The notes: generated by a model from the letters alone, not told the origin. 9,230 nucleotides of DNA from Alphaproteobacteria bacterium (GCA_030428745.1 JAUIEG010000069.1:1-9230); one strand, 5' to 3'; shown: positions 1 to 7,366, counted from the stretch's first letter. Translations and numbers: made by a program.

Positions 1-2
1 TC

Positions 3-416
3 ATTCAGGCCCTGAAGACACAGCTTCTCGCCGCCGCCGCCCGCTATGCCGAGGGATTGCCCAGCGATCCGGCCCACCCGTTTTTATCCAGGAAGAGCAA
101 AGACCTGGCGTGTCAGGGGGCGTGGTCTGTCGTGCTCTCCTCCGGCGGCGGGCATGTGGATCACATCCATCCGAAAGGCTGGATCAGCGCCTCTTATTAT
201 GTCCAGGTGCCCGATGAGGTCTTGAGCGGCGACAAGGCGGGATTTTTGCGCCTCGGCGCGACCGGGCTGGGAGGGGTGAATCTCGAGGCTGAACGCTGGT
301 TCAAGCCTGAAGCCGGCGCCGTGATCTTTTTCCCGTCCTATATGTGGCATGGGGTCGAGCCCTTCGCGTCTGAACGGCCCAGAATCACCGCGCCTTTCGA
401 CCTCGCGCCTCAGTAA
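3..416 (+). CDS. 2OG-Fe(II) oxygenase family protein, 5'-truncated (C-terminal part)
   Basis: The frame is open from the first full codon (base 3) to TAA at 414-416, so the gene begins left of the window; no internal start needs to be invoked. The visible 137 residues match the putative 2OG-Fe(II) oxygenase family (PF13759-like). They contain a GGGHVDHIHPKGW block (bases ~144-182) followed by SASYYVQVPDE, and a distal FPSYMWHGVEPF block. Likely iron ligands are the His codons at 162-164 and 168-170 (the Asp at 159-161 is an alternative) and the distal His at 348-350. An Arg in the following SERPRI segment would bind 2-oxoglutarate. These ligand assignments are inferred from the cupin/DSBH pattern. 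Relatives often carry N-terminal TPR repeats, which would lie outside the window. The substrate is unknown; protein or peptide hydroxylation is one possibility. The next gene is a TonB-dependent receptor on the same strand, 234 bases away. Confidence 0.8.
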   Translation: MQALKTQLLAAAARYAEGLPSDPAHPFLSRKSKDLACQGAWSVVLSSGGGHVDHIHPKGWISASYYVQVPDEVLSGDKAGFLRLGATGLGGVNLEAERWFKPEAGAVIFFPSYMWHGVEPFASERPRITAPFDLAPQ

Positions 417-454
417 GCTAAGTTAAGCTTCTGTTAAACAAATCTGTTGTGATA

Positions 455-473
455 TTGCCACACTGGCAAGTGT
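455..473. promoter_or_regulatory. Two overlapping inverted repeats upstream of the receptor gene
   Basis: TTGCCA (455-460), a 3-base gap, then TGGCAA (464-469) form a perfect 6+6 palindrome resembling a repressor operator. A second inverted repeat, ACACT (460-464)-GGCA-AGTGT (469-473), shares bases with it, so the two hairpins could not form together in RNA. A weak -10-like GATATT lies at 451-456, just overlapping the first arm. An operator or an RNA switch are both possible; neither is proven. Confidence 0.35.
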
Positions 474-498
474 AGTGCGCGGCCGCGTCTTAAGCTTG

Positions 499-526
499 TT
501 GACCTCATCATCCCGGCGGCCATAGC
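499..526 (+). promoter_or_regulatory. Possible promoter for the TonB-dependent receptor
   Basis: TTGACC (499-504) is a good -35-like hexamer. It is followed after 16 bases by CATAGC (521-526), a mediocre -10 keeping only the central ATA. It would give a leader of more than 100 bases before the start at 651. The call is tentative because alphaproteobacterial promoters are poorly predicted by eye. Confidence 0.3.
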
Positions 527-590
527 TTCTCGCCAAGTTGGCGGATTCCCGTCAGCGATCATCGTGCCCTTATCTCGGGGGGGCGAATTA

Positions 591-621
591 CGCGAGTTCC
601 CTGCTGCCGCAGGGGGTCGCG
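591..621 (+). promoter_or_regulatory. Stable bulged hairpin in the receptor 5' leader
   Basis: CCCTGC (599-604), loop TGCC, and GCAGGG (609-614) form a perfect stem. Two T-G wobbles (597-598 with 615-616) and one bulged G (596) extend it to CGCGA (591-595) paired with TCGCG (617-621), about 13 pairs in all. It ends 15 bases before the Shine-Dalgarno at 637-642. It could stabilise the mRNA or influence ribosome access. There is no T-run after it that would make it a terminator. Confidence 0.4.
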
Positions 622-636
622 TGTGTGTTTTAACTC

Positions 637-642
637 GGAGGG
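637..642 (+). promoter_or_regulatory. Ribosome binding site of the receptor gene (decides the start)
   Basis: GGAGGG lies 8 bases before ATG at 651 and is a near-ideal Shine-Dalgarno. It selects 651 over the upstream in-frame ATG at 564. A start at 564 would put 29 non-signal residues before the signal peptide. Confidence 0.85.
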
Positions 643-650
643 AAATCATA

Positions 651-3600
651 ATGTTAAGAAAGCGGCTTGCTGGGCGTTACCTGCGCACCACAATGCTTTC
701 CGGCTTTGCTGCAGCCGCAGCCATGCCGGCCGTCGCCCAAGATGGCGACACCATCGTCGTGACCGGTTCGCGTATTGCGCGCGAAGACCTGGCTGCTCCC
801 AGCCCGGTCGCTCGCGTCGATTCCGAACAGCTGGTTCTGACCAATACCGTCAACTCAGAGCAGTTCCTCAACACGCTGCCGCAAGTTGTGCCGGCTTTCG
901 ACTCCACGTCGAACAACCCTGGCAACGGCACGGCGACAGTTTCTCTGCGCGGCCTTGGCACGAACCGCACGCTCGTCCTCGTTGACGGCTCGCGTTACGT
1001 GGCTTCCGGTCCGGGCGCTGTTGTCGACATCAACGCGATCCCGACCGCGCTCGTTGAGCAGGTTGATATCGTGACCGGCGGCGCATCGGCCATTTACGGC
1101 TCTGACGCTATGGCGGGTGTTGTCAACTTCATCCTGAAAGACGACTTCGAAGGCGTTCAGCTCGACGTTTCTAACGAAATGTCTGCGGCTGGTTGGGATG
1201 CGAACATCTTCAACGCAGCGCTGACCATGGGCGGCAACTTCGCTGACGGTCGCGGTAACGCGATCATGTCGCTGTCTTACACCAATCGTGAAGCGCTCTT
1301 CCAAGGCGACCGTGACTTCTCGTCTCTGTCCCTGTTCGATCCGGGCGTTGGCGGAACTGAGTTCCTCAGCGGTGGTTCGGGCAACGCGCTCGGCGGTCAG
1401 TGGGTTTCGCTCGCTAACAGAAACAATGAAACGCTGGGTTCTGACCCGGATGACGACATGGAGCCGTTCGACCTCGACGACGAGGGCCCGGGCTTCCTCG
1501 ACGCTCCTGACGGCATGCCGTTCTATTCTTGTGCGCCTCCGTCGGGCACTTGCTCGAACAACGTGACGTTCAATGGCGCGCCTAACGGTCGTCGTTATGT
1601 CAACCCGCAGGATCAGTACAACTATGCGCCGGTGAACTATCTCCAGCTGCCGCAGGAACGCTACTCGGTCTACGCAGGCGGCACGTTCGAGATCAACGAG
1701 CATGTCGAAGTCTACGCACGCGGCATCTTCGCTCAGTCCGTTGTCGACAGCCAGCTGGCGGCGACTCCGGTCGGCGGCACGTTCGTGCTTCCGCTCGACA
1801 ACCCGAATATCCCGGCGGACTTCCTGACGGCCTTGATCGCAACCTATGACTATGTCGATCCGGATCCGTCCATGGACAATGCGGGCAACCCCGAGCTTGA
1901 CGGCGACGGCAACCCGATCATGGTCAACCGTTCGGACGTTCAGGACCGTGACGGCGACGGCGAAGTTGATGACATCCTCATCAGCGTTTCCCGCCGCTAC
2001 AATGACTCCGCTCTTGGTCCTCGTAACAGCTTGCGCGACACCTCGTCGTTCCAGCTGCTCGGCGGCCTCCGCGGCGACATTTCCCCGAACTGGTCGTATG
2101 ACACATTCTTCCAGTTTGGCCGGTCCAGCGCTACGCAGACTCAGACGGGCAACATCTCGTTCAGCAATCTGCAAGCTGGCGTCACCGACGGCACCTGTAA
2201 CATCTTCGGTGTTGACACCATTAGCGAAGCTTGTGGCCAGTCAATCGCTCGTACAGGCATCATCACCAACACAGTTGAGCAGATCCAGTTTGTCGGCGTC
2301 GTGAACGGCATCGTGGAAGGCTTCAAGTTCCCGTGGGCTGAAGATTCCGTAGGCCTCGCGGTTGGTGTTGAATACCGCGAAGAATTCGCTGACTTCAAAC
2401 CAGACTCCGTTCTGGGACCTGACGTTCGCGGCTTCAACGCATCGCTGCCGGTTTCCGGTCGCTATGACGTCTACGAAATCTTCGGTGAAACCCAGATCCC
2501 GATCGTTCAGGGTGTTCCGGGTATCGAAGAACTCTCCATCAACGGCGCGTATCGTTATTCCGATTACTCGTCGATTGGCGGCGTGAGCACCTATTCCGCA
2601 GGCGCCGAGTGGATGCCGGTGGAAGGTCTTCGCTTCCGTGGCCAGTTCCAGCATGCGGCCCGCGCGCCGAACATCTCGGAACTGTTCTCGCCGTTCACCA
2701 ACGGCTTCCCGGGCGCTCAGGATCCTTGCTCCACGGGTCAGAACGGTTCTGGCAACGGCCAGGCTGCGCTTTGTGCGGCCTACGGCGTTCCGGCTCCGTT
2801 GACGGACTTCCAACAGTCCGGTCAGCTTGAAGCTCTGTTCGGCGGCAACCCGAACCTCACGGCTGAAACAGCTGACACCATCACCATCGGCGCTGTCTGG
2901 CAGCCGGCCATGATCGACGGTCTCGTCCTTCAGGTCGACTACTATGACATCCAGGTTGATGATGCGATCTCGTCGCCGCCGCTCCAGTACCTTCTGGATC
3001 AGTGCTATGTCGTTGGTGATGCAGCAACCTGTGACACCTATTTCGGTCCAGGAACACGCAACCCGTTGACCGGTCAGTTCCAGGCTCCGTTCCTGGTTCA
3101 GAACTTCGTCGACAACATTGCGGGCTTCGGCGCCAAGGGCATCGACATTCAGGCGAACTACTCGTTCGATCTGTCTGACATCGGCGTTGTGTCCATGGTC
3201 TACTACGGCAACTACACACTCGATTCGCAGTTCCAGGTTACGCCGACTGCGCCGACGATCGATTGTGTGGGTTACTACGCTGGTAACTGCGGCATCATCG
3301 CCAACGAACCGACGCCGACCTACAAGCACACCATGCAAACCTCGCTCGTCACAGGTCCGTTGACGACGTCGGTTCGCTGGCGCCTGATCGGCGGCACCGA
3401 GATCGATCCTTCGGTGTTCCCGGCTGGTCAAACAACGATCGGCGATCTGTCGGATGACATCAGCATGTACAACTATATTGACGTCACACTTCAGTATGCT
3501 GTGAACGAGAACCTCGACCTGACCGTCGGCGTTCAGAACATCACCGGTAAAGACGCCCCGATCCTTGGCTCCACGGTCAACGAGCAGGCGAACACCTACC

Positions 3601-3659
3601 CGGCGACGTATGAAACGCTCGGCCGCCAGCTCTTCATTGGCGCATCGGTCCGCTTCTAA
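651..3659 (+). CDS. TonB-dependent outer-membrane receptor
   Basis: This 1002-residue protein starts at ATG 651. It has a basic, then hydrophobic signal peptide with likely cleavage after AVA (residue ~29). A TonB-box-like segment follows (DTIVVTGSRI, ~33-42), then a plug domain (~45-170) with SLRGLGTNRTLVLVDG and VDIVTGGASAIYGSDAMAGVVNF. The rest is a beta-barrel ending in the outer-membrane signature ...IGASVRF with terminal Phe. The family imports scarce substrates across the outer membrane using TonB-ExbBD energy; the ligand here cannot be read from sequence. The mature protein has exactly ten Cys in five close pairs (294/301, 516/528, 693/708, 785/794, 872/880). There is an acidic stretch at ~265-288 and DGDG loops at ~417-420 and ~432-441. 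Codons ending in T (GTT, GCT, CGT) are more frequent than in neighbouring genes, consistent with high expression. The gene appears monocistronic, with its own leader and terminator. Confidence 0.93.
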   Translation: MLRKRLAGRYLRTTMLSGFAAAAAMPAVAQDGDTIVVTGSRIAREDLAAPSPVARVDSEQLVLTNTVNSEQFLNTLPQVVPAFDSTSNNPGNGTATVSLRGLGTNRTLVLVDGSRYVASGPGAVVDINAIPTALVEQVDIVTGGASAIYGSDAMAGVVNFILKDDFEGVQLDVSNEMSAAGWDANIFNAALTMGGNFADGRGNAIMSLSYTNREALFQGDRDFSSLSLFDPGVGGTEFLSGGSGNALGGQWVSLANRNNETLGSDPDDDMEPFDLDDEGPGFLDAPDGMPFYSCAPPSGTCSNNVTFNGAPNGRRYVNPQDQYNYAPVNYLQLPQERYSVYAGGTFEINEHVEVYARGIFAQSVVDSQLAATPVGGTFVLPLDNPNIPADFLTALIATYDYVDPDPSMDNAGNPELDGDGNPIMVNRSDVQDRDGDGEVDDILISVSRRYNDSALGPRNSLRDTSSFQLLGGLRGDISPNWSYDTFFQFGRSSATQTQTGNISFSNLQAGVTDGTCNIFGVDTISEACGQSIARTGIITNTVEQIQFVGVVNGIVEGFKFPWAEDSVGLAVGVEYREEFADFKPDSVLGPDVRGFNASLPVSGRYDVYEIFGETQIPIVQGVPGIEELSINGAYRYSDYSSIGGVSTYSAGAEWMPVEGLRFRGQFQHAARAPNISELFSPFTNGFPGAQDPCSTGQNGSGNGQAALCAAYGVPAPLTDFQQSGQLEALFGGNPNLTAETADTITIGAVWQPAMIDGLVLQVDYYDIQVDDAISSPPLQYLLDQCYVVGDAATCDTYFGPGTRNPLTGQFQAPFLVQNFVDNIAGFGAKGIDIQANYSFDLSDIGVVSMVYYGNYTLDSQFQVTPTAPTIDCVGYYAGNCGIIANEPTPTYKHTMQTSLVTGPLTTSVRWRLIGGTEIDPSVFPAGQTTIGDLSDDISMYNYIDVTLQYAVNENLDLTVGVQNITGKDAPILGSTVNEQANTYPATYETLGRQLFIGASVRF

Positions 3660-3683
3660 GCGATCCGAGTATTACGAGACTGG

Positions 3684-3716
3684 AAACGGCGGGCTTCGGC
3701 CCGCCGTTTTCTTTTT
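3684..3716 (+). terminator. Rho-independent terminator of the receptor gene
   Basis: A perfect 11-bp stem is formed by AAACGGCGGGC (3684-3694) and GCCCGCCGTTT (3699-3709) with a TTCG tetraloop. A T-rich tail (TTTTCTTTTT, 3707-3716) follows. It begins 24 bases after the stop codon. Confidence 0.95.
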
Positions 3717-3739
3717 GACCGCTGGCGATCGCTGTAATG

Positions 3740-3781
3740 TTTTCGCCAAACCGGGCCGTCCCGGTTTTCCCTTTTCGCCAA
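3740..3781 (+). terminator. Second hairpin flanked by a 10-base direct repeat
   Basis: AAACCGGG (3748-3755), loop CCGT, and CCCGGTTT (3760-3767) make a perfect 8-bp stem followed by TCCCTTTT, so it could act as a back-up terminator. The identical 10-mer TTTTCGCCAA occurs at 3740-3749 and 3772-3781, bracketing the hairpin. It lies between the main terminator and the methyltransferase gene. A small palindromic repeat unit is an alternative reading. Confidence 0.5.
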
Positions 3782-3800
3782 GGCGCGCTAAGACCCGTTC

Positions 3801-4763
3801 ATGTCGCCAACATCGACTCATGTTCATTCGGCCCACTGGGAGGCCTATTGGAGCGCCGCCGGCGGACGTCGCGCTGCGGTTTCCGGAGATGCGCCCGGCG
3901 ATCTTTTCGATGAGGTCTGGCGCGCTTTTCTGACGGACGCCCTCAGCCAGCGGGAGGCTCCAAAGCTGCTCGACCTTGCCTGCGGCGCCGGCGTCATTCT
4001 CGACCGTGCGCTCGAGACCGTCAGTCTTTCACCATCGAACGGAGAAGCCAGGCTGGTCGGCCTCGACTATGCATCCTCGGCCGCAGCGGCGGTCGCGCGA
4101 AAGCAGACGCCGGAGAACGCCAGCATCCACGGCGTCGCGGCCAGCGCTGCGGCGCTTCCCTTTGCGGACGCCGCCTTTGATATCGTGGCGAGCCAGTTCG
4201 GGGTTGAATATGCAGGCATGGACGCCTTCTCGGAGGCTGCGCGCGTGCTGGTTCCTGGCGGCGCCATGCAGTTCATCATTCATTATCGGGGCGGCGGCAT
4301 CGATCGCGAATGCGCGGAAAACGCCCGGGTGCTCGGCGCAGTCCTGCAACGCGGACTCTTTGAATCCGCAACCGACGCAATTCGCGGTCCCGATCATGAC
4401 GGCGCCATCGCTGGACTGAAGGCCATTTACGCAGAGTTGAAACCCTATCTCGAGGGTGAGCCGGTGGCGGCGAAAGAAATGCTGGCGCGGCTGCTTGGGG
4501 ATGTCTCACGGCTTGTCTCCCGGCGTCAGGCTTATGCGCCGGCGGAAGCAGTTGGCTGGTGCGAGGCCATGCGCGCAGAGGTCATGCTTTATGAAGGCCG
4601 CATGCGGGCCATGACCGAAAGCGCGCTTGACGGCGACGGCGTCAGGGACGCGAGGGATAAGTTGGCAAGTCGCGGGGCTGTTGTAAGCGCGCCCGAAGCG
4701 TTGACGCCCAAGGGAAAATCCATGTCGGCGGCATGGCTTATAAAGACAGAACGCCGGGCATGA
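3801..4763 (+). CDS. Class I SAM-dependent methyltransferase
   Basis: This 320-residue protein has a Rossmann-type methyltransferase core at residues ~53-165. Motif I is KLLDLACGAG (55-64). An acidic residue ends strand 2 (LVGLDY, Asp89) and would contact the SAM ribose. ALPFADAAFDIVASQFGVEY and the post-core ARVLVPGGAMQFIIHY are typical of the methyltransferase 11/25 superfamily. The C-terminal ~150 residues are helical-looking and not recognised. The substrate is unknown; a small molecule is as likely as a protein. No good Shine-Dalgarno precedes ATG 3801. That start was chosen because HSAHWEAYW near the N-terminus resembles the start of related methyltransferases. The gene stands alone: hairpins lie upstream, and it converges on the peroxide operon, ending two bases before a shared hairpin. 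Family confidence is high; role unknown. Confidence 0.85.
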   Translation: MSPTSTHVHSAHWEAYWSAAGGRRAAVSGDAPGDLFDEVWRAFLTDALSQREAPKLLDLACGAGVILDRALETVSLSPSNGEARLVGLDYASSAAAAVARKQTPENASIHGVAASAAALPFADAAFDIVASQFGVEYAGMDAFSEAARVLVPGGAMQFIIHYRGGGIDRECAENARVLGAVLQRGLFESATDAIRGPDHDGAIAGLKAIYAELKPYLEGEPVAAKEMLARLLGDVSRLVSRRQAYAPAEAVGWCEAMRAEVMLYEGRMRAMTESALDGDGVRDARDKLASRGAVVSAPEALTPKGKSMSAAWLIKTERRA

Positions 4764-4794
4764 AAACGGCGCCTTGAGAGGGTCAAGGCGCCGT
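4763..4794 (-). terminator. Hairpin between converging methyltransferase and ahpD
   Basis: ACGGCGCCTTGA (4766-4777), loop GAGGG, and TCAAGGCGCCGT (4783-4794) form a perfect 12-bp stem. On the minus strand it is followed by a short TTTT (4766-4763), so it best serves the ahpD operon. On the plus strand it starts two bases after the methyltransferase stop but lacks a T-tail, so any role there is weaker. Confidence 0.75.
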
Positions 4795-4816
4795 CGCGAA
4801 GGTCAGAAAAGCAAGT

Positions 4817-5341
4817 TTACGCCGCTTCAGCGCGCAAGACGGCGGCGGCGGCGTTCACCGCGGCGGCGATGCGGATTGCGGCCTGCACCTGATCGGCGGA
4901 AAGCCCGCCCTTGCGCACGACCTGCTCATGCGCGTCAAGGCACATGCCGCAACCATTGATGGCGGAAACAGCGAGCGACCACAGCTCGAAGTCGACTTTT
5001 TCAACGCCGGGGTTGCCGATCACATTCATGCGCAGTTTCGCCGGCATTTTTTGATATTCATCGCTGCTCATCAAATGCGTCGCGCGGTAATAGACGTTGT
5101 TCATGGCCATGATTGCCGCAGCGGCGCGTGCGGCGGTCGCCGCTTCGGCGCTGAGCTTTTCTTTTGTCTCTTCAACAACGGCGTTGATGACGGCGCCGTT
5201 GCCGGTCGCGAGCGCAGAAGCGAGGAAGGCGCCCCATTTTTGCTGATCGCTCAGCGTTGTCTCGCTCGCAAGCGTGCCGAGATTAAGCCGGATATCCTTG
5301 GCGTAATCGGGGATCTGATCTCTTAGGGCGTCGATACTCAT
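4817..5341 (-). CDS. ahpD: Alkyl hydroperoxide reductase subunit AhpD (CxxC disulfide reductase)
   Basis: The 174 residues closely follow the Mycobacterium-type AhpD, including the opening MSIDALRDQIPDYAKDIRLN and the core AAIMAMNNVYYR. The active-site block is FELWSLAVSAINGCGMCLDAHEQ (residues ~118-140). Glu119, Cys131, Cys134 and His138 correspond to the catalytic Glu118, Cys130, Cys133 and His137 of M. tuberculosis AhpD. AhpD is a cytoplasmic helical protein of the carboxymuconolactone-decarboxylase fold. In mycobacteria it recycles oxidised AhpC using electrons from lipoylated dihydrolipoamide acyltransferase and Lpd. Its ATG overlaps the stop of the upstream TPR-sulfotransferase (ATGA, 5341-5338). 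A Shine-Dalgarno AAAGGA (5353-5348) lies 6 bases from the start, inside the upstream gene, indicating coupled translation in one operon with ahpC. A terminator-like hairpin follows the stop. Confidence 0.96.
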   Translation of the reverse strand: MSIDALRDQIPDYAKDIRLNLGTLASETTLSDQQKWGAFLASALATGNGAVINAVVEETKEKLSAEAATAARAAAAIMAMNNVYYRATHLMSSDEYQKMPAKLRMNVIGNPGVEKVDFELWSLAVSAINGCGMCLDAHEQVVRKGGLSADQVQAAIRIAAAVNAAAAVLRAEAA

Positions 5342-7356
5342 GATGGGTCCTTTCCTTTTCTTATAGTGAGGGCGCCGGTCTCAAGGTCTACGCCCCGATT
5401 GGCGAGCGCGTCGCGCAACGGCGCCAAATAGGCGTCGTAAGGCGCTGTTGAATTCAGATGTTCGGGCGAGGGCGGCTTTCGCACCTGCGCGGCGCTGAAG
5501 GTGATGACCGTGCGATCCTGTTTGTAATATTCAAGGCAGGCAGGGTCCCAGTCGAGGCCGCAAAAACCAACGAGCCGGCGGATCTCGGCGTCGAAATTGC
5601 GCACAAGATCTTCATATTGAACAAAAGTGAAATTCTCGCCGATCGTGTCGCGCCAATGTTCGGTGAGACGCGCATATTCCGAATAATAATGTCCGATCTC
5701 GTCAAGCGCGTTCGAAAACACCCAGCCTGAGGTAAAGTTGCGGCGATACATGGAAAAGCCGACTTCCACCGGATTGCGGCGGATATGAATGATGCGCGCT
5801 TCCGGAAAGGCCTGACGGATAAGACCGACGCTCAGAAAATTACTGGGTTGTTTGTCAGTGATGAACGGCGCTTGCTGGACGTCGTAACTGCGTTGATCTT
5901 TGAGATAGCCCTCGCGGAAGGCGCTTATCATCTCATCGGGCACGGGGCCGCCCGTCCATCCCGATTTGTCAGCCCAGACAAGAAACTCATTTAACGCAAA
6001 CGGCATGTAGGGAAGTTCGCCGCCGCTTGTGACTTGCGGATGGGCTGAGATGGCGCTGTCGAGCAGCGTTGTGCCAGAGCGCGGCATGCCGACGATGAAA
6101 ATCGGCACTGGCTCACGCGGCGCATCCGGCGCGGGCGCGATGTCGGCCGGGAAAAAACGGATGATGCGGTCGACATATGCTTCGTGCCGGGCCGGATCAT
6201 AGCGCAAGGTCTTGTCGATCTCGCCGATGCCGTGTTTCAGCGTGTTGGCGGCCGCCCAGGCCTCAAACGCGCCGGCGCGGTCTTTGCGTTGGTGCAGTGC
6301 ATCGCCGGCGGAATAATAGGCCATGGCGCGATGTTTCGGCCCTTGGCGCTCATCTGCGCCGATGCGCTTTAGTTGTGCGATTTCATCATCTGTTAAATTC
6401 GCGCCGGCGGCGAGGGCGAGCTCTGCGTAGGCTTCCGCATTGTTCGGGTCGCTTGCAACCGCCTGGCGTGCGTATTTCGCTGATTCCTCAAAGTCGCCGA
6501 CAAAATTCAGATAGCGCGCCAATCCGGCCGCCGCGGCGCTATGGCCGGGTTCAAGCGCGAGCGCTTTGTGAAAATAATCCGCTGCTTCTTCGAGCTTGCG
6601 CGACCAGATCAGATACTTGCCGAGCGTTGCGAAATGGGTTGCTTGCGCCGGGGTTTTTTCTGCGAGCGGGCGATAAACTTCAACGGCCTTTTTGAAGTGA
6701 CCGCTTTGCGAATGAGCATAGGCGAGGGCGACGCGCGGCGCTTCGTCGTCGGGCGCCGCGTTCAGCGCGGCCTCCGCTGCGACAGCGAGCCCGGCCCAGT
6801 CATTTTTCCGCCGGGCGATATGGGTGCGCAACATCAGCGCCTGGGGATGGCCGGGAGCGGTCTTTTCAAAGGCGTCGAGCGCTGTCAGGGCGCGGTCATA
6901 CTGGCCGGATTCATAAGCAGCGCCGGCAAGTCGCAGCGTCAGCACCGGATGGGGTTGGATTTGAAGCGCTTTGTCGAGGGCGGCGGCGGCGGCGGCGTAG
7001 TCTTCGAGCTTGCCGGAGATATCCCCGAGACGCCCCCAGCATTCAAACCGGTCGGGGGCGATGGCGGCTGCGCTTTCGGCTTCGGTGCGCGCGGCGGCGA
7101 GATCGCCTTCGCGCTCCAGAAGCACGGAATAATTCAAGAGGAAACGCCAGTTTTGCGGCGCGGTTTCCAGAGCGCGAATAATAAAAGGGCGGGCGGATTG
7201 AACGTCGCCGGTTTCAGCGAGCGAAACGCCCAGAAGGCTTGCCGCGTCGGCGTTTTCAGGGCTTTGGGCCAGAAGATCGCGGCAGAGGCGAATGGCGGTT
7301 TGGTCGTCGCCATTAAGCCGCGCGGCGTTAGCCTGTTCCAGGATTGAATTGGTCAT
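5338..7356 (-). CDS. TPR-repeat sulfotransferase family protein
   Basis: This 672-residue protein starts at ATG 7356-7354. The frame extends upstream to a TTG at 7407, but that part is the ahpC terminator and is rejected. Residues ~1-335 are tandem TPR repeats (recurring A..LG...ESG.Y..A...A...P patterns), normally protein-binding. Residues ~415-650 are a Sulfotransfer_3-type domain. The 5'-phosphosulfate loop is VGMPRSGTTLL (~422-432), a GGE motif (Glu447) may supply the catalytic base, and the 3'-phosphate motif is HIRRNPVEVGFSMYRR (~524-539). A YEDL segment follows at ~581-584. The family moves sulfate from PAPS to an acceptor, and the layout resembles protein-tyrosine sulfotransferases, but the acceptor here is unknown. 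No signal peptide is evident. A run of six alanines (~121-126) is encoded by six GGC triplets on the plus strand. It sits between ahpC and ahpD and its stop overlaps the ahpD start. No clear Shine-Dalgarno precedes it. Confidence 0.88.
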   Translation of the reverse strand: MTNSILEQANAARLNGDDQTAIRLCRDLLAQSPENADAASLLGVSLAETGDVQSARPFIIRALETAPQNWRFLLNYSVLLEREGDLAAARTEAESAAAIAPDRFECWGRLGDISGKLEDYAAAAAALDKALQIQPHPVLTLRLAGAAYESGQYDRALTALDAFEKTAPGHPQALMLRTHIARRKNDWAGLAVAAEAALNAAPDDEAPRVALAYAHSQSGHFKKAVEVYRPLAEKTPAQATHFATLGKYLIWSRKLEEAADYFHKALALEPGHSAAAAGLARYLNFVGDFEESAKYARQAVASDPNNAEAYAELALAAGANLTDDEIAQLKRIGADERQGPKHRAMAYYSAGDALHQRKDRAGAFEAWAAANTLKHGIGEIDKTLRYDPARHEAYVDRIIRFFPADIAPAPDAPREPVPIFIVGMPRSGTTLLDSAISAHPQVTSGGELPYMPFALNEFLVWADKSGWTGGPVPDEMISAFREGYLKDQRSYDVQQAPFITDKQPSNFLSVGLIRQAFPEARIIHIRRNPVEVGFSMYRRNFTSGWVFSNALDEIGHYYSEYARLTEHWRDTIGENFTFVQYEDLVRNFDAEIRRLVGFCGLDWDPACLEYYKQDRTVITFSAAQVRKPPSPEHLNSTAPYDAYLAPLRDALANRGVDLETGALTIRKGKDPS
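6979..6996. repeat. (GGC)6 trinucleotide run inside the TPR region
   Basis: Six uninterrupted GGC triplets (read GCC on the coding minus strand) encode a six-alanine stretch in a TPR helix. Slippage would change length by whole codons and keep the frame. Probably only a product of Ala-rich TPRs and GC-rich codon use. Confidence 0.6.
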
Positions 7357-7366
7357 GATCGCCCGG

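Noticed and set aside
434..649. Small minus-strand frame in the receptor leader
   Set aside because: No ribosome site, no family resemblance, and the low-complexity composition is expected from GC-rich noncoding DNA.
417..650. Cobalamin-type riboswitch before the TonB receptor
   Set aside because: GCCACACTGG at 457-466 loosely resembles part of such elements, but I cannot find a B12 box or the conserved core, so B12 transport is not supported.
564..650. Upstream start of the receptor at 564
   Set aside because: The extra 29 residues do not resemble a signal peptide, there is no good Shine-Dalgarno for 564, and the strong one at 637-642 points to 651.
855..3431. Two long minus-strand open frames (855-2174 and 2241-3431) opposite the receptor gene
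   Set aside because: They are shadows of the receptor codon pattern. Their translations are Arg/Val-rich with no fold-like pattern or family motif, while the plus strand is a clear TonB receptor throughout.
6541..7347. Plus-strand 268-codon frame opposite the TPR-sulfotransferase
   Set aside because: It is antisense to a well-supported TPR/sulfotransferase frame, has no recognisable domain, and lacks a ribosome site.
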